In this document: one piece after another, positions 30,118 to 37,252 of the stretch
Numbering within the stretch: position 1 is the stretch's first letter
How the letters are laid out: every line of letters begins with the position of its first letter
IMG/VR virus record: IMGVR_UViG_3300034118_001069
Coordinates: 1 to 38,371 of that record
DNA from: a virus
Length of the DNA: 38,371 nucleotides
Reading direction: 5' to 3' (one strand)
The notes under the pieces: model-generated
Seen by the model: the letters and a program-made list of their open reading frames with translations, nothing else
Told to the model about the DNA's origin: nothing
Database searches by the model: none
Position numbers and translations under genes: made by a program

Positions 30118-30515
30118 GGCAGTGACGATACCACCGGATCGATAACCGCGCGCTCGGCCGCGCTGAGCGGCAGCACCAGGTCCGCTTCGGTCAGCATCGG
30201 CGCGTCGATGGCCACGTCCTGCTCGAGCACAGCGCGCCGCGCATTCACATACGCCGCGTACTTCTCGCGATCGGCAAACACGTAGCGCTGGCTCTTGTCA
30301 TCCAGCTCGCCGAACTCGCGTGCCGCCTTCGTCGTCACCGGCTCCAGCCCGCTGTCGTCACGCGCTCGTTCAATCGCGCGCTGCAACCGGATCAGCCTGG
30401 ACGCCGCGACGACCGACTCGCGCCCGGCGTAGGGCGCGGACAGGAGACGGTCGATGACGCCGGCCATCACGAGCCAGCTTTCAAGGGAGAGGGTTGCGAT
30501 GCGGGTAGTAGTCAT
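30114..30515 (-). CDS. Hypothetical protein after the integrase
   Basis: A 133-residue, largely helical protein of no recognised family, with segments LESWLVMAGVIDRLLSAPYA, SRLIRLQRAIERARDD and YVFADREKYAAYVNARRAVL. The ATG at 30515 overlaps the integrase stop codon (ATGA), and the stop overlaps the next ATG, so all three are translated together. It could assist or control integration or excision, but nothing in the sequence proves it. Confidence 0.7.
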   Translation of the reverse strand: MTTTRIATLSLESWLVMAGVIDRLLSAPYAGRESVVAASRLIRLQRAIERARDDSGLEPVTTKAAREFGELDDKSQRYVFADREKYAAYVNARRAVLEQDVAIDAPMLTEADLVLPLSAAERAVIDPVVSSLP

Positions 30516-32230
30516 TTTTGTTTTTCTTGCAGCTTAACGCGCGAAAACAGCCAGTGAGCGGCTGCTGTCGCGTCAATCGGTGTTACCAGATTCGGAGATA
30601 ACAGCTGTTCTCCGGGCGCTTGGTATCCATACGCCCCGTGCCAGCCGACCAACAGCGCGCCGAACGCCTCGTGCGCCCATTTTCTCGGGTACACGGCACA
30701 GATCTCGCCGAGCGCGTCGATCTCGACGCGCTCGAACATCGACGTCAGCAGCATGTTCTTCTGGCGTGACGTTGCGCGCTGGAATGCCGCGCCGAGCTCG
30801 TTGAGCGCTTCGATTGCGCGGTCTACGCGATCCTTCGGCACGGATTCCGTGATGTGCAGCGCGCCGAGGCCGCCAGCAAATTCCGCAGCGAGCGTGCGGT
30901 ACGTGTCCTCGCCGATCTCGCCGAGCGCATAGCGGCGCTCGACATTGAGCAGACCCCGCTCAAGGCGCTTGCGCTGTTTGTCAAGGCTCGCGCGTTTCTG
31001 GTGGCTGGGCTGCATCGCGTCGAGCTCGGCGTGAATCCCTGCGATAACGCCGGCCGGAAACTGCAGCGCGCCGAGCCACTGATCGATGCGCGCGTCCACG
31101 TCCGCGCACAGCCATGACACGCTCGGAGCCGCGCGCGTGCGATAGCGCCGGACGCCGTCGTGATTCTGGCTGCGCACCTTCGCGCCCTGGTAGTAGGCGA
31201 GGCCGCTGAGCGTCGAGCAGAACGCTTTGTTCGGGCTCTTGTCCCAGCGGCTGGACCAGGCGGCGCGCATCGCCATCACGCGCTCGGCAAGCTCGTCGTC
31301 AATGATCGGCTCGACGCTGGGCGAGCGCTCGTATCCGTATTCGGCAGCGTGATACGACATCACGCTGCCAGTCGGTGCCTGATGCATTGGGCGTATGCGC
31401 ACATGCCCCGAGCCGGTCGCCAGGAAGCCGGCGTACTGCATGACGCGCCGCACGATCTGCTCGCAGCGCTCCTGCGTCCACGGCTCCGGGATCCGCGTGG
31501 TCTGCTCGTTTGTGAACTTTGGGCGGTGGTACCACTCGCCGGCTGCGTTGAGGCGAGCCGCGACGCGATGCAGCGCTTCGCCTGCGACGTAGGCGCGCAG
31601 CACGATGCGCGCCTGTTCGGCGAACGTCGTCGGCACAAGGCGCGCTTTCATGCCACGGCCGACGCGCATGTACCCGTATGCGGGACGCCCCCACGGCACC
31701 AGGTGCCGGCGCAGCGTCTGCGCAGTTGCCGCCATGCGCTCGCTCGCTTTGTCCGACTCGAACTGCGCCATGACGGCGTCGTCGAGCAAGGCGCGGATTT
31801 CGCGTGCGCCCCATCCGTCGCGCGCGCTGTCGTAGCGATTCATGACCAGCACGAGCCGGTAGCGATCCGGCTTTGTGCGGATTGTCTCGATGAGCTGCGC
31901 CATTGCCATCACGTTGCGGTTGCTGCGGTCTAACTCGTATGCCACGAGCACCGCCTTGTCTGCGGTCAGATAGCGGCGCTTGACGGTGCGCCAGCCCGGG
32001 CGCGTGTGCTCGTAACGCCCGCTGCGGTGCCCCTGCGTATCCGCGTGCCATTCCGGCTCGGGCAGGTGCAGGCGCGCGCACTCGGCCGAAATGGCATCGC
32101 GCTGCTTTACCTCGGAGATGCGGTCCTCCTCGCCGAGCACGAGCGATTTGCGCACGTATCCGTAGACGCTTGCGTCACTCCACGCCTGCGCAAGCTGCTG
32201 CTGCTGTTTGTCCATCATCATTGTGCTCAC
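30512..32230 (-). CDS. int: Large serine recombinase (phage integrase)
   Basis: A 572-residue site-specific recombinase that integrates the phage into the host chromosome. The N-terminal catalytic domain has YGYVRKSL with nucleophile Ser29, ADTQGHRSGR, RPGW and the LDRSNRN block (Arg102, Arg105), then ASERMAATAQTLRRHLVPWG with the GRPAYGYMR hinge. The recombinase domain follows. Where large serine integrases usually have a CxxC zinc ribbon after LSGL, this protein reads LSGLAYYQGAK, so the first cysteine pair is missing. A helical part (EELD..., DKQRKRLERGLLNVERRYAL) fits the coiled coil. The GTG at 32230 follows GGAG; an ATG nine bases inside is an alternative. Confidence 0.93.
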   Translation of the reverse strand: MSTMMMDKQQQQLAQAWSDASVYGYVRKSLVLGEEDRISEVKQRDAISAECARLHLPEPEWHADTQGHRSGRYEHTRPGWRTVKRRYLTADKAVLVAYELDRSNRNVMAMAQLIETIRTKPDRYRLVLVMNRYDSARDGWGAREIRALLDDAVMAQFESDKASERMAATAQTLRRHLVPWGRPAYGYMRVGRGMKARLVPTTFAEQARIVLRAYVAGEALHRVAARLNAAGEWYHRPKFTNEQTTRIPEPWTQERCEQIVRRVMQYAGFLATGSGHVRIRPMHQAPTGSVMSYHAAEYGYERSPSVEPIIDDELAERVMAMRAAWSSRWDKSPNKAFCSTLSGLAYYQGAKVRSQNHDGVRRYRTRAAPSVSWLCADVDARIDQWLGALQFPAGVIAGIHAELDAMQPSHQKRASLDKQRKRLERGLLNVERRYALGEIGEDTYRTLAAEFAGGLGALHITESVPKDRVDRAIEALNELGAAFQRATSRQKNMLLTSMFERVEIDALGEICAVYPRKWAHEAFGALLVGWHGAYGYQAPGEQLLSPNLVTPIDATAAAHWLFSRVKLQEKQK

Positions 32231-32363
32231 ATGTATGCTCCATCATGATCTGCGCCGCAACCGCGCAGAAGCGCGCGAACCACGGGTCGTCTGCATAGGG
32301 CGGCTTTGGCACGCCCACAATCCACGGCAGCGGCTCGGCCGCGGCGCTGGTTTCGTAATCCAT
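32175..32363 (-). CDS. Small hypothetical protein before the integrase
   Basis: A 62-residue acidic protein with a strong SD site (CAGGAGG) before its ATG at 32363, which overlaps the previous stop codon (TAATG). The N-terminal half is Pro/Ala-rich (AAAEPLPWIVGVPKPPYADD); a helix with Cys and His follows (FARFCAVAAQIMMEHTCEHN). The last 56 bases overlap the integrase gene in another frame. The SD site makes it likely to be real. Function unknown. Confidence 0.65.
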   Translation of the reverse strand: MDYETSAAAEPLPWIVGVPKPPYADDPWFARFCAVAAQIMMEHTCEHNDDGQTAAAACAGVE

Positions 32364-32737
32364 TATTGACCTCCTGCGGTCGATGTGTCAATCGCGACTT
32401 CGCCGCGCACGCGTCCCCACGCGCGTGCCCATCGCAGCCGCGCCGCATCGCTGTGCCCGGCGTATCCGTCCGGGATGCACACGTCGAGGTGACCGCTTGC
32501 GTATTGACGCGCGAAGCGATCCGCGCAGACGCCCATCGTCGGCAGTCGCAGCTCGCGCGCCCGCTCAGCTGCGCGGCCGATGAGCGTGACGCGCGAACCG
32601 AACGGGATGTTGTGCGGGCAGGCGAACGCGCCGAAGAAAGGCGCGCGTCCGTCTGCCATGACGGACCCTCCGCTGATCGTGTTGGCGCCGGGCGTGTAGG
32701 CGCTGATCGAGAGCGTGAGGGTAAGCACGGCGATCAC
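32363..32737 (-). CDS. Secreted 3D / double-psi-barrel-like protein
   Basis: A 124-residue protein with a short hydrophobic N-terminus (IAVLTLTLSISAY) that may be a signal peptide. The remainder resembles the 3D/RlpA-type double-psi beta-barrel: SAYTPGANTISGG, CPHNIPFGSRVTLIG, then MGVCADRF and SGHLDVCIPDG with two Asp, ending in a WGRVRGEV strand. Such barrels act on or bind peptidoglycan. The four Cys could form disulfides outside the cell. It starts at GTG 32737 overlapping the previous gene. A wall-acting protein in the early leftward operon is unexpected and may change the host surface. The family match is by eye. Confidence 0.55.
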   Translation of the reverse strand: MIAVLTLTLSISAYTPGANTISGGSVMADGRAPFFGAFACPHNIPFGSRVTLIGRAAERARELRLPTMGVCADRFARQYASGHLDVCIPDGYAGHSDAARLRWARAWGRVRGEVAIDTSTAGGQ

Positions 32738-33009
32738 CAGCGCGCTCCCTGCGCGGCGACTGCGCGGCGGCGCTTCCAGATGCGCACGCGCTTCTGGTTG
32801 GCATGAGCGCGGCAGGCGTCGCTGCAGACGCTTCGGTTACCCGCGCGATCCCATACGCGACCGCACACCGAGCACGGTCGCAGCGCCTGCACGCCGTGCC
32901 AGCGGATGTTCCAATACACGGTGTGTGTTGACACGTGCAGCGACAGTGCGGCCGTGCGGGTGTCCCAGCCTGCTGCGTCCAGCGCGCCGAGAAGATCGTC
33001 ACGTGTCAC
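32734..33009 (-). CDS. Short HTH / zinc-ribbon protein
   Basis: A 91-residue protein: HTH in residues 2-38 (DDLLGALDAAGWDTRTAALS, LHVSTHTVYWNIRWHG) and a zinc ribbon C46/C49/C62/C66 of the form CSVCG ... CSDACR, then a basic tail (KRVRIWKRRR). It is the short relative of the 1856-2851 protein, with the same CxxCG/CSxxC signature. The start GTG 33009 overlaps the previous stop codon. Likely a DNA-binding regulator of unknown target. Confidence 0.74.
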   Translation of the reverse strand: MTRDDLLGALDAAGWDTRTAALSLHVSTHTVYWNIRWHGVQALRPCSVCGRVWDRAGNRSVCSDACRAHANQKRVRIWKRRRAVAAQGARW

Positions 33010-33281
33010 AGCCGCACCTCTTCCCCGTCGTCGTTGTAGCGCGGGCTGGAGAGCGCGCCGATGCTGGGCGCGGGCTGGGCATCCATCGCAGCGCGGATCT
33101 GGCGCACGCGCTCCTGCTCGTCGCGATCGAGCTGTTGGATGCCGTCGCCGACGCAGGCGAACACTTCGTAACTGCGCGCTTCGCTGAGCCGCTGCATCCA
33201 CGCGCATGCGTCTTCGAGCGTCAGGAAGCGCCGCACGATTGTGGGCCTGCCGCGCAGGTCCACCACGGCCACAGAATTCAT
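33006..33281 (-). CDS. Hypothetical early protein
   Basis: A 91-residue protein with GGAG before the ATG at 33281. The N-terminus is strand-helix (VAVVDLRGRPTIVRRFLTLE, DACAWMQRLSEARSYEVFAC), followed by a charged helix (QLDRDEQERVRQIRAAM) and a polar tail. No family recognised. Coupled to both neighbours by overlapping start and stop codons. Confidence 0.68.
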   Translation of the reverse strand: MNSVAVVDLRGRPTIVRRFLTLEDACAWMQRLSEARSYEVFACVGDGIQQLDRDEQERVRQIRAAMDAQPAPSIGALSSPRYNDDGEEVRL

Positions 33282-33658
33282 TTGCCACTCCTTGCCGTCC
33301 AGCGCTGCATGCGCCGCACGCCATACATTTCTCCGCTCGCGTCGTAAATCGCAGAATGTTTGGTGTCGGGCGAGAGACAGTCGGCGCGCATTGCGGTGCG
33401 GCCGACCATCGACGACACGACGTAGACGACGCCGGGCTCGGGATCGGGCAAGCCAGTGACTGCGCCGATGCTGTGGTGCAGCACGCGCACTCGCTCGACG
33501 TCGTGGCGGTAATCGTCGACCTGGTCGACGTGCGCGATGCGCCCCGTCACGGGGAGCACCAGCCAGCGGCTCGGCAGGTCCTGCTCGAGAAGCGGATCGT
33601 CAGCGCGCCCGAGATACACGCGCACGACATGCGGGGTCAGGTTGAAAAATCTCGTCAC
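33278..33658 (-). CDS. Conserved-type phage hypothetical protein
   Basis: A 126-residue protein starting at GTG 33658. The opening FFNLTPHVVRVYLG, the middle RWLVLPVTGRIAHVDQ and later EPGVVYVVSSMVGRTAMRAD with CLSPDT match the general look of a phage and actinobacterial hypothetical family that begins NLTPH and contains a VVYVVSS..V motif with a conserved R-x-D-x-x-x-P. No activity is known to me for that family. It sits in the coupled leftward operon directly after the clamp-like gene. Confidence 0.72.
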   Translation of the reverse strand: MTRFFNLTPHVVRVYLGRADDPLLEQDLPSRWLVLPVTGRIAHVDQVDDYRHDVERVRVLHHSIGAVTGLPDPEPGVVYVVSSMVGRTAMRADCLSPDTKHSAIYDASGEMYGVRRMQRWTARSGK

Positions 33659-34440
33659 TTGAGCTCCTTAGGCGTGTAGGGGCATATCACGTGCGTGCTG
33701 CCGTTGTCGGCGTCGATGCGGATGCCGCCCTGACGCGTCGGCCATTGGTCGTACATGCGCAGGACCGCGTGCGCGCCGGAGCGTTTGAGCGCTGCTCTTA
33801 GCATCGACGTCTGCACGCCGATGCGCAGCGTCTTGCCGTTGCCGTGCCCGGGCGCTGCCGGGCGCGACATGACCATCAAGGAAGCGCCGTCTACGACGCG
33901 CTCGATAGCGATCGTCGGCTCCGGACTCTCGTCGGCGCAGTAGCACAGCGCAAGCCAGTCGCACAGCGGAATTGCCGTGCGCGGCGGCCGCACATCCATG
34001 CTGGCCGTGTCTGGTCGCAGATGCGTCAGCCAGCCCCACGCCTTGACGACGTTAGGCGTGACTGGGACGCGCCACGTGGTCGCGTGCGTGACCCCGCCGT
34101 CAGCGCGCACGCCGCCCTCGAGCTCGAGGACAAGCCACTTATCTACGCGCGACAGCGTCACGGACCCGCCTGCGCCCGCCTGATGCATTGCGTCCAGTTC
34201 GTCGCCAAGCGCTTTCGCGTTAACGCTAAACGACTCGCAATCGCCGGCCTCGACCAGCTCGATCGCCCACGCTGCGGCGACGCCGTCGGTCGTGAGCAGC
34301 GTGAGCGCCTGCGCCGCGACGCTGACGTGCACCAGGTCGATGCCCAACGGCGCGGGGTGCCCTCCGCGTGCGAGGTATTCGACGGAGCGCCACATCGCGC
34401 GCAGGCGGGTGAGCGACACGACGGCGATGGTGTGATTCAT
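33655..34440 (-). CDS. Possible sliding-clamp-like protein
   Basis: A 261-residue protein. Several segments recall DNA polymerase beta-clamp subunits: ALTLLTTDGVAAAWAIEL (strand then Thr-Asp-Gly), CESFSVNAKALGDELDAM followed by GSVTLSRVDKWLVLELEGG, and near the end GIRIDADNGSTHVICPYTP. A clamp encircles DNA and tethers polymerase or repair enzymes. Length is about two thirds of a bacterial clamp, which would mean two domains rather than three. The match is by eye and uncertain; an unrelated beta-rich protein is the alternative. ATG 34440 overlaps the previous stop codon. Confidence 0.62.
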   Translation of the reverse strand: MNHTIAVVSLTRLRAMWRSVEYLARGGHPAPLGIDLVHVSVAAQALTLLTTDGVAAAWAIELVEAGDCESFSVNAKALGDELDAMHQAGAGGSVTLSRVDKWLVLELEGGVRADGGVTHATTWRVPVTPNVVKAWGWLTHLRPDTASMDVRPPRTAIPLCDWLALCYCADESPEPTIAIERVVDGASLMVMSRPAAPGHGNGKTLRIGVQTSMLRAALKRSGAHAVLRMYDQWPTRQGGIRIDADNGSTHVICPYTPKELK

Positions 34441-34685
34441 CGCCGCAGCTCCCGGCCGATCGCAGCGCGAATCATTCGGCGCAGGTCATCAACGCATTCG
34501 TCTGCGTGATCGCGCGCGCGCCGCTCGCTTTCGTCGCCGAGCGGGCGTGCGTCATACACGCACAGCCGCACGCGCGCCGCGCGAGCGCCCATCGCGTTGA
34601 CGGGCTCGGCCGGCGCTGGCGTCGCGAGGGTGTCCATTTGCACGAGGATCGCGCGCAGGCGTTTCTGCTTTTCGCGCTTGTTCAT
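34437..34685 (-). CDS. Small hypothetical protein
   Basis: An 82-residue, Arg- and Ala-rich protein with helices at both ends (KREKQKRLRAILVQMDTLA; ERRARDHADECVDDLRRMIR). The ATG at 34685 overlaps the upstream gene's stop. No family recognised; likely a small helical dimer or adaptor, which is a guess from composition only. Confidence 0.62.
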   Translation of the reverse strand: MNKREKQKRLRAILVQMDTLATPAPAEPVNAMGARAARVRLCVYDARPLGDESERRARDHADECVDDLRRMIRAAIGRELRR

Positions 34686-34909
34686 CTTTTCAAACCCTTC
34701 ACCACGCTTGCGGCGTCTGTGATCGCGGTGTCTGCGTCGGCCATGGCGGCCCGCTGCGTCGGCGTCAGCGAGCGGTAGCGCTCGTCGGTGATGACCTCGC
34801 GGGCCATCGCGCGCGCCGTCGACACGTAGGACGCTTCGGCGTGGCCGAGCGCAACGCGCAGCGCGAGCGTTGCGGCCTTGAGCATTTCCAAAAGCAGCGT
34901 TTCGTTCAC
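34682..34909 (-). CDS. Small helical hypothetical protein
   Basis: A 75-residue protein starting at GTG 34909, which overlaps the previous gene's stop (GTGA). It is helical throughout, with Ala/Leu-rich LLLEMLKAATLALRVALGHA and a second half VITDERYRSLTPTQRAAMAD. No recognised family. Upstream in-frame codons lie inside the preceding gene and are not used here. Confidence 0.6.
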   Translation of the reverse strand: MNETLLLEMLKAATLALRVALGHAEASYVSTARAMAREVITDERYRSLTPTQRAAMADADTAITDAASVVKGLKR

Positions 34910-35217
34910 GGCTGCGCCTCCGCGCGCAGTTCCGTGCCGCGCCAATAGTGCCGCGTGCACGGCTCGAAACACAAGTGCTTCCAGAGCCAGTTCCACTGCC
35001 GCATGTCCTGCTCGGTCGGCTGCATGATCCAGTGCACCTCGAGATCGCCCTTGTGATCGTGCAGGCCCTCGACGCGCTCGCACAGCGGCAGCGGCGACGT
35101 CCATTCGGTCAGGTGCGCGTATGCCGTCGCGACAAGCTTCAAACGCTGCTGCCGGCCGAAACTACGCGGCGGCTTAAATTCGATTCGCGTGCTGGTTTCG
35201 TAGTCGCTGATTTTCAT
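34906..35217 (-). CDS. Hypothetical early protein
   Basis: A 103-residue protein beginning MKISDYETSTRIEFKPPR. It has many Trp, His and Cys residues in its second half (VHWIMQPTEQDMRQWNWLWK, HLCFEPCTRHYWRG), suggesting a compact fold or metal binding. ATG 35217 overlaps the upstream stop codon (ATGA), which fixes the start against the longer open frame. Function unknown. Confidence 0.68.
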   Translation of the reverse strand: MKISDYETSTRIEFKPPRSFGRQQRLKLVATAYAHLTEWTSPLPLCERVEGLHDHKGDLEVHWIMQPTEQDMRQWNWLWKHLCFEPCTRHYWRGTELRAEAQP

Positions 35218-35447
35218 CGCGCCAGCTCCGTGAGCATGTTGCTCGTCTGCGTCCAAGGAGCCATGTCACGTGCAATGTTCTGCAGGTCGACGCGTTGCGC
35301 GGCGCTCAGCGGAATGCCGAGACGCTCCTGCATCGCGACGCCGACGATGACATGCAGCATGGCACGGAGCGCAGATTCGTTGTCGGCGTGATCCTCGGGA
35401 TGGTAGCTGCGCATGACCGGCGCGTCTTCGTTGGTTGTGATTTCCAT
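35214..35447 (-). CDS. Small hypothetical protein
   Basis: A 77-residue protein with SD site AGGAGA before ATG 35447. After an acidic start (MEITTNEDAP) comes a helical part (ALRAMLHVIVGVAMQERLGI, PLSAAQRVDLQNIARDM). One of two neighbouring genes preceded by the same 23-base hairpin (35462-35484). Function unknown. Confidence 0.66.
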   Translation of the reverse strand: MEITTNEDAPVMRSYHPEDHADNESALRAMLHVIVGVAMQERLGIPLSAAQRVDLQNIARDMAPWTQTSNMLTELAR

Positions 35448-35461
35448 TTGTGTCTCCTGGC

Positions 35462-35484
35462 GCCCGGCGTCGCACTCGCCGGGC
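35462..35484 (-). other. Intercistronic hairpin, copy 1
   Basis: GCCCGGCG (35462-35469) pairs with CGCCGGGC (35477-35484), loop of seven. It lies between the stop codon of the 35493-35804 gene and the SD site of the 35214-35447 gene. An identical 23-base hairpin is at 35818-35840. Confidence 0.8.
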
Positions 35485-35492
35485 TCCGCTAG

Positions 35493-35804
35493 TTATTCAG
35501 TGACGACGAAAGCCACGCAGTCCTTGTATTTCTCCGGCACGATCGCGGAGCGCCCGTCGATGTCGACTGCCAGGTTGGCGATGCTGCTCCACTCGCCGGC
35601 CTTCGGCGCCGCGTCCGGCGCGATCCACATCGCCGCTTTCACGTTGTCGTGCAGCAGGCGCGACATGAGAAATCCAGCGAACTCAAACTCGCACTTGCCG
35701 TAAACCCACACGCCGCGATTTCTGCCGATGGCCAGCACGGCGAGAACGTGGTTCTGCAGGCGCTGGTGTTCGTTCGGAATGTGGATCGTGATTGCTTTGT
35801 TCAT
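35493..35804 (-). CDS. Hypothetical early protein
   Basis: A 103-residue alpha/beta protein (ITIHIPNEHQRLQNHVLAVL, NRGVWVYGKCEFEFAGFLMS, DIDGRSAIVPEKYKDCVAFV). ATG 35804 has GGAG upstream; the longer frame runs into the hairpin at 35818-35840 and is not used. It follows the RecT-like gene and may be part of the recombination unit, but I recognise no family. Confidence 0.7.
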   Translation of the reverse strand: MNKAITIHIPNEHQRLQNHVLAVLAIGRNRGVWVYGKCEFEFAGFLMSRLLHDNVKAAMWIAPDAAPKAGEWSSIANLAVDIDGRSAIVPEKYKDCVAFVVTE

Positions 35805-35817
35805 CGTGTTCTCCAGT

Positions 35818-35840
35818 GCCCGGCGTCGCACTCGCCGGGC
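35818..35840 (-). other. Intercistronic hairpin, copy 2
   Basis: The same 23 bases as at 35462-35484, placed between the stop of the RecT-like gene and the SD site of the 35493-35804 gene. No T-run follows, so a role in RNA processing, stability or protein binding is likelier than termination. Confidence 0.8.
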
Positions 35841-35852
35841 GTTGTCGGTGCG

Positions 35853-36668
35853 CTACGCCTGCGGCACTGGGTTCAGCGCTTTCTTCAACGCGTTGATGGC
35901 TGCAGTGCGCTCGGCCGGCGTGCTGCGGCCATTGGCAATGAGCACGGTGCGCGCGCACTGCATCGCTTCTTTCAGCTCGTCCATCCACTCAGCCATGCCT
36001 GGCTGCAGCTCGTAGCTGTCGTGCTCGTCAACGATTGCCGCGGCCTGCTTGCCAAGCGCGATGAGCTCGGCCTTCCACGTGTTGTCCGCAGGCGCAAGCT
36101 TTGGCGCAACGGCGGGCTGCGGCGGTTCCTGCTCGACGAGCTGGCCGCCGATCTTCACTTCCGGAATCACCTCGCCGTCGGCGTCGACGTCCGCGCCCAT
36201 CTCTTCCGGCGTGCAATACGCGCCGATGATGTCGGGGCAGGCGACACGCGCGCCGGCGCTGATCGCGCGCGAGAACAGCATGGCGTCGGGAAACTTGTCC
36301 ATGTTCTGGACGCCGGCGCGCTTGGCTCGGTTTTCGTCCCACGTCTCAACATGGGTCACCACGCCGTTTTCGGTGAACTCAATCGAGCAGCGCGTCGAGG
36401 ATTTCTCGATCACGCGGTAGTTGTATCGATTGCTGCCCTTGATGCGCGCGGCGATCGTTCCGGCTGCGAGCGTGACCTTGCCTTTGATAATGTGGAAGGC
36501 GTTCATGGAGGTGAACGGCGGCAGGCCCATCTCTGCGCCGGCCATGATCTTGACGAAGCATTTGGCGGCGCTGGCCGAGTCCGCGAACAGGCCGGATTCG
36601 GCGAAGGTCTTCGCCACGCCGAGGAATGTCTCGGTCTGCTGCACGACGCTCAAGCTGTTGTGTCCCAT
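35853..36668 (-). CDS. RecT-like single-strand annealing protein
   Basis: A 271-residue phage recombinase. The RecT-family core is visible at residues 34-78: AAKCFVKIMAGAEMGLPPFT, SMNAFHIIKGKVTLAAGTIA. Strands with conserved aromatic and acidic residues follow (YNYRVIEKSS, VETWDENRAKRAG, DKFPDAMLFSRAISAGARVA). The C-terminal 70 residues after a Pro-rich linker form a helical tail. RecT proteins anneal complementary single strands during phage recombination and work with SSB, encoded here on the other strand. No RecE-type exonuclease was recognised; the VRR-NUC protein is a possible partner. ATG 36668 has CAGGAGC upstream. Confidence 0.84.
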   Translation of the reverse strand: MGHNSLSVVQQTETFLGVAKTFAESGLFADSASAAKCFVKIMAGAEMGLPPFTSMNAFHIIKGKVTLAAGTIAARIKGSNRYNYRVIEKSSTRCSIEFTENGVVTHVETWDENRAKRAGVQNMDKFPDAMLFSRAISAGARVACPDIIGAYCTPEEMGADVDADGEVIPEVKIGGQLVEQEPPQPAVAPKLAPADNTWKAELIALGKQAAAIVDEHDSYELQPGMAEWMDELKEAMQCARTVLIANGRSTPAERTAAINALKKALNPVPQA

Positions 36669-36690
36669 ATGCGTTGCTCCTGATTTGCTC

Positions 36691-36987
36691 TCAATACATG
36701 GTGACGCCGAACGTGTCGGCGTCTGCTGCGCACGCGCTTGCCTCGCGTGCGTATCCGTTGACCTCGTGATTCCAGCCGGCGACGATTTCGTACGCGTCGG
36801 CCTCGACGTCGTAGTGCGCGACCTCGCAATACCAGATCGCGCTGGCGTCGGTGTAGTCGGCGACCAGCGCGCGCATGGCGGCTGCGCCGTAGAGCGGCTG
36901 CGACGAGTCGAGGCTCGCAATCATTTCGCGCATCTCGCGCACCGCGGCGGCCATGTCGATGACGGCCTGCATGATGTGCGCATTCAC
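36691..36987 (-). CDS. Hypothetical early protein
   Basis: A 98-residue acidic protein starting at GTG 36987 overlapping the previous stop codon. The first half is helical (MQAVIDMAAAVREMREMIAS), the second mixed (IWYCEVAHYDVEADAYEIVA, GWNHEVNGYAREA). No recognised family. It precedes the RecT-like gene. Confidence 0.66.
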   Translation of the reverse strand: MNAHIMQAVIDMAAAVREMREMIASLDSSQPLYGAAAMRALVADYTDASAIWYCEVAHYDVEADAYEIVAGWNHEVNGYAREASACAADADTFGVTMY

Positions 36988-37094
36988 GGGCGCACCTCGA
37001 TGCGGCGCGCGCGCATGACGCCGGACCCGGCAAGGACAGTGAATCCGATGCACAGCCCGATGGCGATGGCGATGACGACGGCGTGCCGGATCAT
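36984..37094 (-). CDS. 36-residue membrane peptide
   Basis: A very short gene from ATG 37094, which overlaps the previous stop (CCATGA). It encodes one hydrophobic segment (AVVIAIAIGLCIGFTVLAGS, residues 5-24) and a basic end (MRARRIEVRP). With the 53-residue gene upstream it makes a pair of small membrane or secreted proteins in the early operon. Function unknown. Confidence 0.55.
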   Translation of the reverse strand: MIRHAVVIAIAIGLCIGFTVLAGSGVMRARRIEVRP

Positions 37095-37252
37095 GGCAGC
37101 ACCCCGGCGCACGTCTGCTGGGCCGCGCAGCTGCGGCTGCGAGCGTAGGCGGCGTCGGCCTCGGCGTCCCACGCGGACGCACCGGCGAACACAGCGGCGA
37201 TGACGAGCAGCACCGCGACCTGGGCGAAAAGCTCGGGAAGGGACCGCGGCAT
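37091..37252 (-). CDS. 53-residue membrane or secreted peptide
   Basis: A short gene from ATG 37252, overlapping the upstream stop codon (TGATG), with GGAGG before it. It has a hydrophobic segment (LFAQVAVLLVIAAVFAGASA, residues 8-27) ending in an Ala-x-Ala-like signal cleavage pattern, then a short polar part with two cysteines (CAAQQTC). It may be exported and disulfide-bonded. Small early membrane peptides in phages sometimes act in superinfection exclusion; here that is speculation. Confidence 0.6.
   Translation of the reverse strand: MPRSLPELFAQVAVLLVIAAVFAGASAWDAEADAAYARSRSCAAQQTCAGVLP

Noticed and set aside
35853-36920. Longer 355-residue version of the RecT-like protein
   Set aside because: The extra N-terminus is Arg/Ser/Thr-rich shadow of the 36691-36987 gene; ATG 36668 has a good SD site.
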